From positions 1 to 52,939 of the forward strand of contig JANWWA010000018.1 of NCBI GenBank assembly GCA_025056565.1: DNA of 52,939 nt, written 5' to 3'. Numbering within the stretch: position 1 is the stretch's first letter; every line of letters starts with the position of its first letter. Shown piece by piece: positions 34,861 through 44,647 of the stretch. The notes under the pieces are model-generated. The model saw only the letters and a list, made by a program, of their open reading frames with translations. It had not been told where the DNA came from and did no database searches. A program made the position numbers and the translations under genes. The stretch comes from Chloroherpetonaceae bacterium. GTDB taxonomy: Bacteria > Bacteroidota > Chlorobiia > Chlorobiales > Thermochlorobacteraceae.

Positions 34861-37716
34861 ATGATTCGCCTGATTGTTTCTCTACTAACACTGCTGCTCG
34901 TTTCTACAGTGCCGCTCTGGGCACAAGATGTCCTGCCACCTATCAAGCGTGATAAGCTTAGCTTTATTTCCAAAGTAACCTGCGGCATTGATGCTTTTCT
35001 TGAAAAGTATCCAGAAGCAGATGGACGCGGCGTAATCATTGTGATTCTTGACACGGGCGTCGATATGGGCATTGAAGGCTTGAAGCGCACCTCACTGGGC
35101 ACACCCAAAGTAATTGATGTGCAGGATTTCAGTGGGAGCGGAAATGTGCCGCTGACAGTTGGAAAATTAGATACACTTCGCGGTCGAGTATGCCTGCAAG
35201 ATACGGTGAACAAAGTTACACTGTTAGGTATCGACGCACTGCCGCAGCCAATTGACTGTACATACTTCGTTGGTGTCTTCAAGGAGGCACGCCTTCAAAA
35301 TGGTGAAGTGCCCGATGTAGATGGTGATGGCAAATCAGAGACGGTGTTTGGTATCGTGGCGATGAGAACAAAGGACGGTGCATTAGCATTCGTGGATGCA
35401 AACGCTGATGGCAACTTATCGGACGAAAAGCCACTACGCACCTACAGAGAGTGCTTCGACACTTTCACGTTTGTGCAAAAAGATACCACAAAACTACCTG
35501 TAATGACCTGTGCGTTGAACATCTTTCTGGACAAGCGGCTTATTGTGATTCACTTTGACGATGGAGCACACGGCTCGCATGTTGCAGGGATTGCAGCAGG
35601 CTACAACATCTATGCGACGCCTACGCAACCGGGTTACAACGGCATTGCACCGGGTGCGGAACTTGTCAGCCTGAAAATTAGCGATGGTGCAATTGGGCAG
35701 TTGACCACCACAGGTAGTATGAAGCGTGCATATGAATATGCAGCTGCCTTGGCAGGCTCGCAGCCAAAACCAGTTGTCGTAAGTATGAGCTTTGGCGTGG
35801 CGTCAGAGATAGAAGCAAATGCAGATATGGAACGCTATCTGGACTCGCTATTAGAGGTAACTCCGAACCTGTATGTGGTTGTCTCAAACGGCAATGAAGG
35901 ACCTGGAATTTCCTCAACAGGCTTGCCAGCTGCTGCCTCACGGGTGATTTCAGTTGGTGCGCTGCTCAATCGTGACATTGCACGTGATGCATACAACTCT
36001 GAGCAAAAAGAACATAGCATTTGGAATTTCAGTAGTCGTGGTGCTGAGACCCCAAAGCCCGATTTAGTTGCACCTGGTTCTGCTTATTCCACTGTGCCCA
36101 ATCATTCACAGATGCCACTGATGAGCGGCACAAGTATGGCAGCACCGCATGTAGCAGGCGCAATTGCACTGCTACTCAGTGCATTGCTCAAAGAAGACCC
36201 AGAAGGTGTACGAGCGGGGCTATACTCGCAGCGCGTGATGAAACAAGCATTGCGCGCTTCAGCACGACCGCTCGCTGCATCGCTAGCATACAGTGAGTTA
36301 GACTACGGTGCAGGTCTCTTAGATGTGCCAAGAGCACTGGAAGCGCTGCGTGCATATCGCAAAAGTGGATTCAGTGCACGGCTGGTGGACTATCGCGTGC
36401 GAGTAGCGTCTAGCGTGCACGGCACAGATTACGGCACACCCGCAGCCTATCATCGCAGCACTGTGATTCCTGAGGCCGAAGTGTTTCAAGTTACGCCAAT
36501 CTTTCCACCAAAGGTACCGCTACATGAGCAAGAGCGATTTTTCCGAGTTGTGTCTTTGCGTTCAACGGCAAGCTGGCTGAGACCAGTGCAGAGAAACGTG
36601 ATTCTGCGTGGCAAAGAAGGAGCAAGCATAAGAGTGCTATACGACCGCAGCAAGCTAAAAAAGCCAGGCGTCTATCACGGTAAGGTGATAGCGACGGCTA
36701 GCCAAAATAGCAAGTTCCCTGAGGTAGAGTTCGAGCTGCATAATACGATGGTGGTGCCTTATCTCTTCGACCATCAAGGATGGCTAACACTGGAGCGAGA
36801 GACGCTGAGGCCTGGAGAAATTCGCCGATATTTTTTCGCTGTGCCCAGCGATGCATCGGCTTTGACAGTCTCGATTGTAAGGCAAGGTAAGCAACCATGC
36901 GAGGTGTCGGGAGCGCTGGTGACACCACGAGGCGCTGTAGCAATGCCAATTTCAGCGCCAGCAGACGACGAGCAGGAATCGAATGTAAGCCTCACACGAG
37001 AATTAGAAGCAGGAATCTATGAGGTTGTGCTTCAAGCCGAGTCAGGAGCTCGGCAGCCCTCGTGCTTTACGTTTGAAGTGGCAATTGAACGTGTTTCAAT
37101 AAACCCAACAGTTGTAACACCAGCGCTTTTACGTGCAAAGGTAGTGAATACCAACTCGGAAACAGTGCGAGGCAGTCTCAGTGCTCGCATTAGTAGCTAT
37201 GTCAAAACGCATTTTGACACGCTCTACGCAGGGCAGATTTATCGCTTGCCAATTTTGCTTTCTGAAAAGGATGTAGCGCTTACAGTGAAGCTAATGCTTA
37301 CAAAAGAAGACTACAACAAAAATACAGACATCGGACTCCTGATTCTTGATAGCTTAGGGCGGAAACTGGTAGCGCAGCCTGTTGATGCAGCCACTAAGAG
37401 TATTCGCTTTGTAAATGTCTATGATAATCCTGCACAGGTGTTTTTTGAAGTGCACTACGGCTTTGCAGATGATTCGCCACGAAATTTTGTGCGTCTATGC
37501 ATAGAGGAAATCCACGCCATTCAGCCTGTTACGCTCTCGTCCCAAATGAATCTCTCAGTAGAACTGTTGCCTTTCGTGCCCGTTATGCTGGAGTGGCAAA
37601 TACCTAATGACTTGCCGCAAATACCCAGAGGTTATACCTATCGTGGTGACTTGCGCTTCGAAGACCTATTTAATCAACTGAAGTCTATTCAGTCTTTTCT
37701 TGTGCCACGATACTAA
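34861..37716 (+). CDS. Exported subtilisin-like serine protease, tripeptidyl-peptidase II-like
   Basis: S8 family protease of 951 residues with a signal peptide (cleavage likely after LWAQ, near 22). The catalytic triad is intact: Asp64 in VILDTGVD, His237 in GAHGSHVAGIAAG, Ser425 in MSGTSMAAPHVAG, plus the oxyanion Asn in VVSNGNEGPG. Asp and His are 173 residues apart, whereas subtilisin has about 32; such an insert is the hallmark of tripeptidyl-peptidase II. Inside the insert are two acidic loops, VDGDGKSE and DANADGNLSDE, that look Ca-binding. After the protease domain (to about 495) come about 450 residues of beta-rich sequence as in TPP II. Bacterial exported relatives have no settled role beyond peptide breakdown. 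It starts 23 bp after the rpmG terminator; no promoter was recognised. Confidence 0.9.
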   Translation: MIRLIVSLLTLLLVSTVPLWAQDVLPPIKRDKLSFISKVTCGIDAFLEKYPEADGRGVIIVILDTGVDMGIEGLKRTSLGTPKVIDVQDFSGSGNVPLTVGKLDTLRGRVCLQDTVNKVTLLGIDALPQPIDCTYFVGVFKEARLQNGEVPDVDGDGKSETVFGIVAMRTKDGALAFVDANADGNLSDEKPLRTYRECFDTFTFVQKDTTKLPVMTCALNIFLDKRLIVIHFDDGAHGSHVAGIAAGYNIYATPTQPGYNGIAPGAELVSLKISDGAIGQLTTTGSMKRAYEYAAALAGSQPKPVVVSMSFGVASEIEANADMERYLDSLLEVTPNLYVVVSNGNEGPGISSTGLPAAASRVISVGALLNRDIARDAYNSEQKEHSIWNFSSRGAETPKPDLVAPGSAYSTVPNHSQMPLMSGTSMAAPHVAGAIALLLSALLKEDPEGVRAGLYSQRVMKQALRASARPLAASLAYSELDYGAGLLDVPRALEALRAYRKSGFSARLVDYRVRVASSVHGTDYGTPAAYHRSTVIPEAEVFQVTPIFPPKVPLHEQERFFRVVSLRSTASWLRPVQRNVILRGKEGASIRVLYDRSKLKKPGVYHGKVIATASQNSKFPEVEFELHNTMVVPYLFDHQGWLTLERETLRPGEIRRYFFAVPSDASALTVSIVRQGKQPCEVSGALVTPRGAVAMPISAPADDEQESNVSLTRELEAGIYEVVLQAESGARQPSCFTFEVAIERVSINPTVVTPALLRAKVVNTNSETVRGSLSARISSYVKTHFDTLYAGQIYRLPILLSEKDVALTVKLMLTKEDYNKNTDIGLLILDSLGRKLVAQPVDAATKSIRFVNVYDNPAQVFFEVHYGFADDSPRNFVRLCIEEIHAIQPVTLSSQMNLSVELLPFVPVMLEWQIPNDLPQIPRGYTYRGDLRFEDLFNQLKSIQSFLVPRY

Positions 37717-37835
37717 TGACGAAAAAATCAAAGTTAAGTTGTTAGGTTTAGCTTGCTTCTACGCCAACTGCTCCTAATTCTACTGCCTTCTTATGCTGTG
37801 TTTCGCAATCCCGAATAGCACATTTCTAACGCATT

Positions 37836-37867
37836 TTTGCAGATGTGTTAGGTTTTTGCTATCTTTG
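37836..37867 (+). promoter_or_regulatory. Bacteroidota-type promoter of the response regulator gene
   Basis: TTTG at 37836-37839, a 20-nt spacer, TATCTTTG at 37860-37867, a complete match to TTTG-N17..23-TAnnTTTG. Predicted start near 37874, giving a leader of about 170 nt. Confidence 0.62.
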
Positions 37868-37889
37868 CGCAACCTAAATCCAGCCTTGT

Positions 37890-38033
37890 ATGATGGGCTT
37901 TCCAGTCAGCAAAGCCCAACTGGCGGCGAAAGTAACACATAGTTGCAGTGCTGCTAGGCAGCTTAGTCCCTACCGTTCTTTGCGGCTTAATCAAACCGTC
38001 TCGGCGTCAATGAAGCAAAGTGTTACAAACTAA
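37890..38033 (+). CDS. Possible short leader ORF (47 codons)
   Basis: An ATG at 37890 (a second ATG follows directly) opens a 47-codon frame ending in TAA at 38031-38033, 12 bp before the response-regulator ATG. The peptide begins MMGFPVSKAQ and ends SMKQSVTN; it is basic, Ser-rich and resembles no family I know. No ribosome binding site precedes it. The hairpins of the leader lie inside it. It may be a chance frame; the case for it is only its position and its length through a region with no other gene. Confidence 0.25.
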   Translation: MMGFPVSKAQLAAKVTHSCSAARQLSPYRSLRLNQTVSASMKQSVTN

Positions 38034-38045
38034 TAAACCCTAATT

Positions 38046-38744
38046 ATGGCAAATCCCAACAACAAAACTATTCTGATTGCAGATGATGAAGTAAGTTACG
38101 TATCGCTACTGCGCACCCAGTTCGAGAAAGAGGGCTACAGCGTTATTTGGGCGCAAAGTGCGGCGGAGGCGATGGCGAAGGTTGCTATGCGCCCGATTGC
38201 TGTCATTGTGGACTTAATGCGCAGTCAGGGAGCAGGATTAGAGTTGTGTCGTAAGCTACGCGCATTTCCAGAGTGGCGGCATCTGCCTATCATCGTCTTT
38301 ACAAGCAAGCAAGAAGAATCAGATGAGGTCATTAGCCTGGAAATGGGGGCTGACGATTTCGTGCATAAGTCAGCAACGCCTCGCGTGCTGCTGGCGCGCC
38401 TGCGTAATATCTTGAAGCGCTGTACTGCACCAGCGTCGACCACAGAGGTAAGTTACATCAAAGTTGGGGCACTTGAAATCGACCGCGCAACTTACACGGT
38501 GCGCCTAAGTGGCAAGGAGGTTTTCCTACCAAGAAAAGAGTTCGAGCTGCTCTGGGTATTGGCATCTAACAAAGGCAAAGTTTTTTCTCGTGAGATGCTC
38601 TTGCGCAGTGTCTGGGGAGAAAATGTGTATGTAACTGAACGCACGGTCGATGTGCACATCTGCAAAATCCGTCAGCGCTTAGGTGCATTTGGTGCAGAAA
38701 ATCTTGAAACAATCAAGGGGGTCGGCTATCGCATCAAGGCATAA
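38046..38744 (+). CDS. OmpR/PhoB-type two-component response regulator (orphan)
   Basis: A 232-residue DNA-binding regulator. The receiver domain (8-125) keeps the acidic pair Asp13/Asp14, phospho-acceptor Asp56 (VIVDLMRSQG), Thr86 and Lys108. The loop after Asp56 reads LMRSQGAG in place of the usual LMLPGxDG, and Lys108 is followed by Ser, not the usual cis-Pro; so phosphorylation may be altered. The C-terminal winged helix (about 137-231) has FLPRKEFELLWVLASNKGKVFSREMLL and TVDVHICKIRQRLG, a full OmpR-type DNA-binding unit. No histidine kinase is adjacent, so it is an orphan. The leader is long and structured (see 37717-38045). Confidence 0.93.
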   Translation: MANPNNKTILIADDEVSYVSLLRTQFEKEGYSVIWAQSAAEAMAKVAMRPIAVIVDLMRSQGAGLELCRKLRAFPEWRHLPIIVFTSKQEESDEVISLEMGADDFVHKSATPRVLLARLRNILKRCTAPASTTEVSYIKVGALEIDRATYTVRLSGKEVFLPRKEFELLWVLASNKGKVFSREMLLRSVWGENVYVTERTVDVHICKIRQRLGAFGAENLETIKGVGYRIKA

Positions 38745-38763
38745 CAGCGGCAAAAAGCGGCTA

Positions 38764-38799
38764 TCAATGCTGAGCATGCACCCCAATGCTTAGCATTGA
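38764..38799. terminator. Long hairpin between convergent response regulator and ldc genes
   Basis: A 14-bp stem, TCAATGCTGAGCAT (38764-38777) with ATGCTTAGCATTGA (38786-38799), has one G-T wobble and an 8-nt loop. It lies 20 bp past the regulator gene and 37 bp before the end of ldc. No U-tract follows, so it is a likely 3'-end-stabilising or bidirectional stop structure more than a classic terminator. Confidence 0.5.
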
Positions 38800-38835
38800 A
38801 GCCTAAGAAGTCAGAGGTGAGTTCGGCGCAATGCG

Positions 38836-39783
38836 CTACACAACAACTTTTTCCACAATCTCGAGGCTGCAACTTTTCTTAGAGACGTGGAGCATTGCTT
38901 TGGCGCCGAAAGGCAAAGTCAGCTTATGCTTGATATGCCCAAATGAAAGGTTCGCAAAAGCAGGCGCTTGACGAGGCAGTTTCTTCACATACCCTGCAAT
39001 CACTTCTTCCATTGAAAGCGTAGGTTTGTCATCTTCGGGTTCAAAGTCTGTGATTTGCCCAATTACCAACCCGCCAAGTCTGGAAAGAATTTGAGAATGT
39101 TCAACTTGCGAGAGCATTCGGTCAATGCGGTATGGCTCTTCGCCCACATCTTCAATGACGAGAATGCGGCGCTGCATTTTGGGCAAGTAAGGTGTGCCAA
39201 TCAGCGTAGTAAAGAGCGAGAGATTAGCACTGATGAGCCGACCACGATGTTCGCCAGCTTTGAGTGCAACCCGACAGTGAGAGCTATGATTGGGCAAAGC
39301 ACCATAAACCGAAGCAGAAGTAAGCATTCGCCAAAGGTGTTCTTGAGCAAAGTCGTCAGGGTGCGTCATATCCGAAGCAAGCATCGGGCCGGAGAATGAA
39401 ATGAGACCGCACTTTGCAAAAAGTGCGCAGGAGAGCGCTGTAATGTCAGAAAAGCCAACAAAAATTTTAGGGTTACGAGCAATGGTATAGTAGTCCAGCA
39501 GTGAGAGGAGGCGTGGCGAGCCATAGCCACCGCGTAAACAAAAAATTGCCGACACTTGCTTGTCGGCAAACATCTCATTCAAATCCCGAGCCCGCTCTTG
39601 GTCAGTGCCGGCTAAGTATCCATACACCTTGCGGACGGCTTTGCCAAATTTGACACGGTAGCCAAGGCTTTCAATATATGTGGCGGCACGCTCTAATTTA
39701 TCTTCGGGGTAAACAGGGCTTGCAGGTGCAACAATGCCAATCACATCGCCCTGCCGTAGTCGCTTTGGTTTAAGAATCTTCAA
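38836..39783 (-). CDS. ldcA: LD-carboxypeptidase (muramoyltetrapeptide carboxypeptidase)
   Basis: Peptidase family S66 enzyme that removes the terminal D-Ala from murein tetrapeptides during peptidoglycan recycling. The 315-residue protein begins with GDVIGIVAPASPV, then has FCLRGGYGSPRLLSLLD and FVGFSDITALSCAL with the nucleophilic Ser, and VIEDVGEEPYRIDRMLSQ with the catalytic Glu; the final His is probably in SFGHIKHK. No signal peptide is seen, so it is cytosolic. It is the third gene of the atpD-atpC-ldcA minus-strand series (14 bp after atpC), an unrelated function that may simply share the promoter. Confidence 0.93.
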   Translation of the reverse strand: MKILKPKRLRQGDVIGIVAPASPVYPEDKLERAATYIESLGYRVKFGKAVRKVYGYLAGTDQERARDLNEMFADKQVSAIFCLRGGYGSPRLLSLLDYYTIARNPKIFVGFSDITALSCALFAKCGLISFSGPMLASDMTHPDDFAQEHLWRMLTSASVYGALPNHSSHCRVALKAGEHRGRLISANLSLFTTLIGTPYLPKMQRRILVIEDVGEEPYRIDRMLSQVEHSQILSRLGGLVIGQITDFEPEDDKPTLSMEEVIAGYVKKLPRQAPAFANLSFGHIKHKLTLPFGAKAMLHVSKKSCSLEIVEKVVV

Positions 39784-39797
39784 GCGTTGCAGAAGAG

Positions 39798-40055
39798 TTA
39801 GGTATTCTGAATGTTTTCTGCAATCACGATGGCACGGTTGTTGTTCATCTCCACAAAGCCGCTTGAAATCTTGAAGGTTTGCTTGGATTTGTCGGGCAGT
39901 TCTATGCGCAACTCACCTTCCTGCAAGGCAGCCAAGATCGGAGCGTGATTTTGCAAAATTTGAAAGCTGCCTACAACGCCGGGCAGAGTTAGTGAAACAA
40001 CTTCTCCCTCAAAAACTGAGCGAAGAGGCGTCACGATTTCAACCTGAAATGCCAT
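39798..40055 (-). CDS. atpC: ATP synthase F1 epsilon subunit (short form)
   Basis: An 85-residue subunit of the F1 central stalk. It covers only the N-terminal beta-sandwich (FQVEIVTPLRSVFEGEVVSLTLPG, GSFQILQNHAPILAAL, GFVEMNNNRAIVIAE). The C-terminal two-helix domain of about 45 residues, which inhibits ATP hydrolysis in E. coli and others, is absent; this short form is known in Chlorobiota. It starts 2 bp after the atpD stop, as in an operon. The remaining F1Fo genes are elsewhere, also usual for the group. Confidence 0.95.
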   Translation of the reverse strand: MAFQVEIVTPLRSVFEGEVVSLTLPGVVGSFQILQNHAPILAALQEGELRIELPDKSKQTFKISSGFVEMNNNRAIVIAENIQNT

Positions 40056-40057
40056 TG

Positions 40058-41455
<1,398 letters not shown>

Positions 41456-41515
41456 CTATGAGTGAAGATTTAGAGTTGGAAAAAGTGCGCTGGAGAGACT
41501 TCCAAGCGTTTTTTG

Positions 41516-41588
41516 AGCCACCTGCGGGACTCGAACCCGCGACCTGCTATTTACGAAACAGCTGCTCTACCGACTGAGCTAAAGTGGC
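41516..41588 (-). tRNA. tRNA-Thr (CGT)
   Basis: Class I cloverleaf of 73 nt on the minus strand: acceptor GCCACTT with AGGTGGC, D-arm AGCTCAGTCGGTAGAGC, anticodon stem GCTGT/ATAGC with loop TTCGTAA giving anticodon CGT, T-arm GCGGGTTCGAGTCCCGC. The discriminator is T and CCA is not encoded. It reads Thr codon ACG. The gene lies 60 bp upstream of atpD on the same strand. Confidence 0.97.
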
Positions 41589-41600
41589 ACTTGCAAGCTG

Positions 41601-41631
41601 CAAATATACACGCGCGCTACATTTTCTCAAA
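41601..41631 (-). promoter_or_regulatory. Bacteroidota-type promoter of tRNA-Thr
   Basis: On the minus strand TTTG (41631-41628), a 19-nt spacer, TATATTTG (41608-41601). Transcription would start near 41594, only 6 nt before the mature tRNA 5' end. A stable-RNA gene with a perfect match is the best support for this promoter form in the window. Confidence 0.68.
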
Positions 41632-41685
41632 GGACAGACGCGGCGAAGAACTGTCATTCCGCCCTTGCTTGCAGAGGCAGATGCG

Positions 41686-43116
41686 TCAGGGCAAAAAGCT
41701 AAGTTCAATGGCTTTGCTAGTCAGTTTCAAAACTTCGGTGGGGAAGATGCCTAGGAGCAGAATAGCAAGAGCGACCAGCGCTAGGGTGAATGCAGGAGCA
41801 GTAGAGGAAATGTCACTGATAGGCTCACTTTCTTGCATAAACATACTGACCACAACACGCAAGTAGTAGTAAGCCGAAATCGCACTGGCTAAGACGCCGA
41901 CCATCGCCAGCCACGCAATGCCTGAACTGACGGCGGCCACAAAGACCTTATACTTTCCCACAAAACCAGCAAAAGGGGGCAGACCAGTCAGGCTCAGCAT
42001 AAAGACAGCCATTGTGCCAGCCAGCAGCGGAGATTTTTTGAAAAGTCCAACGCAGTCGCGATAGGCATTACCGAAGCCTTCTGCTTCCAGCAGCGCAATC
42101 ACACCGAATGCGCCAAGGTTCATCAGAGTATAGACCAGTGTGTAGTACATAACTGCGCTGTAGCCCTCTGAGCCGCCTGCAGCAATACCTACAAGCATAT
42201 ACCCTGCGTGGGCAATTGAAGAGTAAGCAAGCATTCGTTTTAAGTTATCTTGGGCTAAGGCTGCTACGTTGCCAACGACCATTGAGGCAACCGCAATCAC
42301 AGACACAGCAGAAGACCAATTGAGATTACCTTGCAACTGTCCTGAAAAGCTGCTGGCCACGCTAATCAGGGCGGCAAAGGCAGCAGCTTTTGCGCCAGTG
42401 GACATAAAAGCGCTGGCAGGCGTGGGAGCGCCTTCATAGACATCAGGCGTCCATTGGTGAAATGGCACAGCGGAGATTTTGAAAAAAAGCCCAATCATCA
42501 ATAGCGAAAGACCAATCCAGAAAAGCACAGAGGGAGGGCGCACTTGTAGCATATCAGCAATTCGATGCAGCGCCATTTCGCCCGTTGCCCCGTAGATGAG
42601 CGAAATGCCATAGAGGAAAAATCCAGAAGCGAAAGAACCTAAGAGAAAGTATTTCATTGCAGCTTCGTTGGAACGGAGGTTGCGACGCATTAGACCAGCC
42701 AGAACATAAAGCGCAATCGACATCGTCTCCAGACCAATGAAAAGCACAGAAAGGTGTGCAGCCGAGGCCATCAACATCATGCCTAAAATGGAGACAAACA
42801 TCACGATGTAATACTCGCCGAACCAGATATTTTCTTGCTCGAGATAGCGGTCAGAGATAAGCGTAACCAGTATGCCAGCCAGCAAAAAGACAAGGTTGAC
42901 AAAGTGCTGGATAGCCCCAAAGCGAATCATTTCATTGAAGGCAAAGCCTTGATGGGGAAAGCAGTAAAGCGTAGCGGCGCCAACGGCAAAAAAACCAAGC
43001 AGGGTGAGCCACTTTGTAACCAGATGCCGCTGAATGTATGCTTCGACGACGATAAGCAAAACAATCCAGAGTGTTGCAAGCAGCAAAGGCAAAGAGAGAA
43101 GAAAATCCTGAGCCAT
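41686..43116 (-). CDS. nuoN: NADH:quinone oxidoreductase subunit N
   Basis: Antiporter-like, proton-pumping membrane subunit of complex I, 476 residues and about 14 transmembrane helices. Recognisable parts are AAHLSVLFIGLETMSIALYVLAGL with the key Glu, AVPFHQWTPDVYEGAPTPASAFMSTGAKAAAF and the KRMLAYSSIAHAGYMLVG loop with functional Lys. The ATG at 43116 follows the nuoM stop by 7 bp; a longer frame to 43191 overlaps nuoM and is rejected. It is the second gene of the nuoM-nuoN pair and ends near the tRNA-Thr promoter. Confidence 0.96.
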   Translation of the reverse strand: MAQDFLLSLPLLLATLWIVLLIVVEAYIQRHLVTKWLTLLGFFAVGAATLYCFPHQGFAFNEMIRFGAIQHFVNLVFLLAGILVTLISDRYLEQENIWFGEYYIVMFVSILGMMLMASAAHLSVLFIGLETMSIALYVLAGLMRRNLRSNEAAMKYFLLGSFASGFFLYGISLIYGATGEMALHRIADMLQVRPPSVLFWIGLSLLMIGLFFKISAVPFHQWTPDVYEGAPTPASAFMSTGAKAAAFAALISVASSFSGQLQGNLNWSSAVSVIAVASMVVGNVAALAQDNLKRMLAYSSIAHAGYMLVGIAAGGSEGYSAVMYYTLVYTLMNLGAFGVIALLEAEGFGNAYRDCVGLFKKSPLLAGTMAVFMLSLTGLPPFAGFVGKYKVFVAAVSSGIAWLAMVGVLASAISAYYYLRVVVSMFMQESEPISDISSTAPAFTLALVALAILLLGIFPTEVLKLTSKAIELSFLP

Positions 43117-43123
43117 AACACCG

Positions 43124-44647
43124 TTAGGGTTTGGTAGAATGCTGCAAGGATTGGGCTTGCTGAGGTTGCTTAATGTGCTCAATCGTGGCACGTGAGACAG
43201 GCACAGAGATGCGTAAAATTGAGCTAGGTGCTAAGCCAATCCAAAGCATCAAAAGAATCATTGCTGCAGCGACGGCTTTCTCACGCCAGTTAAAGTCAAG
43301 CGCCGTGCGCAGAGTCTCACTGAGCTTGCCGAAAAAGATTTTTTGCGTCATCGGTAACATATAGACGACTGCCAAAATCACGCCAATCGCAGCGAGTACT
43401 GCATAGAGACCTGTGCCAAGCACAGCCGATTTAAATGAACCTGTTAGAATCAAAAATTCACCAACGAAGCCAGAAAGCCCAGGCAGGGCAACCGATGCAA
43501 GCATGGCAAAAAGGAAAGCTGAAGCCGCAAAGGGCGTTGCGGCTTTTAAGCCACCATATCGGTGCATCTCTTTCCAGCCAAACTGTGCCTCGAGCCGATC
43601 GACGACGAGAAAGAGTAGGCCTGTAGAAAGACTGCTGTGAAGCATCTGTAAGAGTGCGCCCTGAAGCGATTCTTCTGTAAAGGCAAAAATGCCAAGTAAC
43701 ATAAAACCCAAGTGGCTAACCGATGAAAATGCTAGCACACGCTTCATTTCTGCCTGCGCCGCTGCAACCAGTGCGCCATAGAGGATAGTAATCACCGCCA
43801 GTGTGCCGATGAGGGGCGCATAGCCTGCTGCCGCTTCGGGAAACAGCATCACATTGAAGCGAATGAGTGCATATGGGGCGACTTTAAGCAAAAGACCAGT
43901 GAGCACTGTGCCCAATGGTGACTCCGCATACACATCGGCTGCCCAAGTGTGGAGCGGAAAAATAGGCGATTTAACAAAGAAGCTCAGACCGAAAATCCAG
44001 AAAAGAATCTGCTGGGCATCAATAGGGAGTGAAAGTGAAGTGAGTTTTTGGTAGTCCGTCGTAAAAATACCGCCGTTAACGTCTCTACCAAGATAGCCGA
44101 GATAGATTACGCCCACCAACATCACCAACGAGGCAGTGAGCATATAGAGCAAAAATTTCGTAGCGGCTTCTGCGCGTCGCTTTCCGCCCCACATTCCGAT
44201 AAGAAAATACATCGGGATAAGCATCGCTTCCCAGAAAATGTAGTAGAGGAATAGGTCAATGGCTGAAAAAATACCCAGTATGCAGGTTTCAAGCGTTAAG
44301 AGAAAGAAAAAATACTCGCGCACCGATGTCTCAATCGACCAAGACAGTAGTGTGGCAATAGCGAACATAATAGCGGTCAGCACAAAAAGCGACAGTGACA
44401 GCCCGTCAAGCGCAACGCTATACTTCACATCAGCCGAAGTGCCAAGCCACTGCTCCAGAGCAATATGCTGAAACTGAAAGCCTGCATCAGGATTAAATTG
44501 CAAAGCTAAGTGCAAGCTGCCGCTTAGCGTCAGAAGCGACACACCGCTGGCGTAAATGCGCACCGCGGTTATAGCATTTCGCCTAAAAAGGAAGAGCGGA
44601 ATGGAAAGTAGGAAGGGCAGAAAGATGATGATGGTTAGACTGCTCAT
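43124..44647 (-). CDS. nuoM: NADH:quinone oxidoreductase subunit M
   Basis: Proton-pumping membrane subunit of complex I, 507 residues. Features are YYIFWEAMLIPMYFLIGMWGG with the conserved Glu in the fifth helix, KSPIFPLHTWAADVYAESPLGTVLTGLLLKVAPY with the functional Lys residues, and KRVLAFSSVSHLGFMLLG. The start at 44647 gives the usual N-terminus (SSLTIIIFLPFLLSIPL); a longer frame to 44776 adds 43 residues unlike the family. nuoN follows by 7 bp. nuoL and other complex I genes are not upstream: a divergent fhs gene is, so this pair is separate from the rest. Confidence 0.95.
   Translation of the reverse strand: MSSLTIIIFLPFLLSIPLFLFRRNAITAVRIYASGVSLLTLSGSLHLALQFNPDAGFQFQHIALEQWLGTSADVKYSVALDGLSLSLFVLTAIMFAIATLLSWSIETSVREYFFFLLTLETCILGIFSAIDLFLYYIFWEAMLIPMYFLIGMWGGKRRAEAATKFLLYMLTASLVMLVGVIYLGYLGRDVNGGIFTTDYQKLTSLSLPIDAQQILFWIFGLSFFVKSPIFPLHTWAADVYAESPLGTVLTGLLLKVAPYALIRFNVMLFPEAAAGYAPLIGTLAVITILYGALVAAAQAEMKRVLAFSSVSHLGFMLLGIFAFTEESLQGALLQMLHSSLSTGLLFLVVDRLEAQFGWKEMHRYGGLKAATPFAASAFLFAMLASVALPGLSGFVGEFLILTGSFKSAVLGTGLYAVLAAIGVILAVVYMLPMTQKIFFGKLSETLRTALDFNWREKAVAAAMILLMLWIGLAPSSILRISVPVSRATIEHIKQPQQAQSLQHSTKP

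Larger units (their letters stand above)
37717..38045 (+). other. Long leader region upstream of the response regulator (329 bp)
   Basis: The region contains a promoter match (37836-37867) and a leader of about 170 nt. In the leader are two hairpins: GGGCTTT/AAAGCCC (37895-37901 with 37911-37917) and GCTGC-TAG-GCAGC (37950-37962), and a short reading frame at 37890-38033. Nothing known (riboswitch, tmRNA) could be recognised. Confidence 0.5.

Noticed and set aside
37873-38045. tmRNA or known riboswitch in the response-regulator leader
   Set aside because: Some short blocks look like tmRNA pieces, but there is no tRNA-like end, no tag frame ending in the usual ALAA, and no known riboswitch core.
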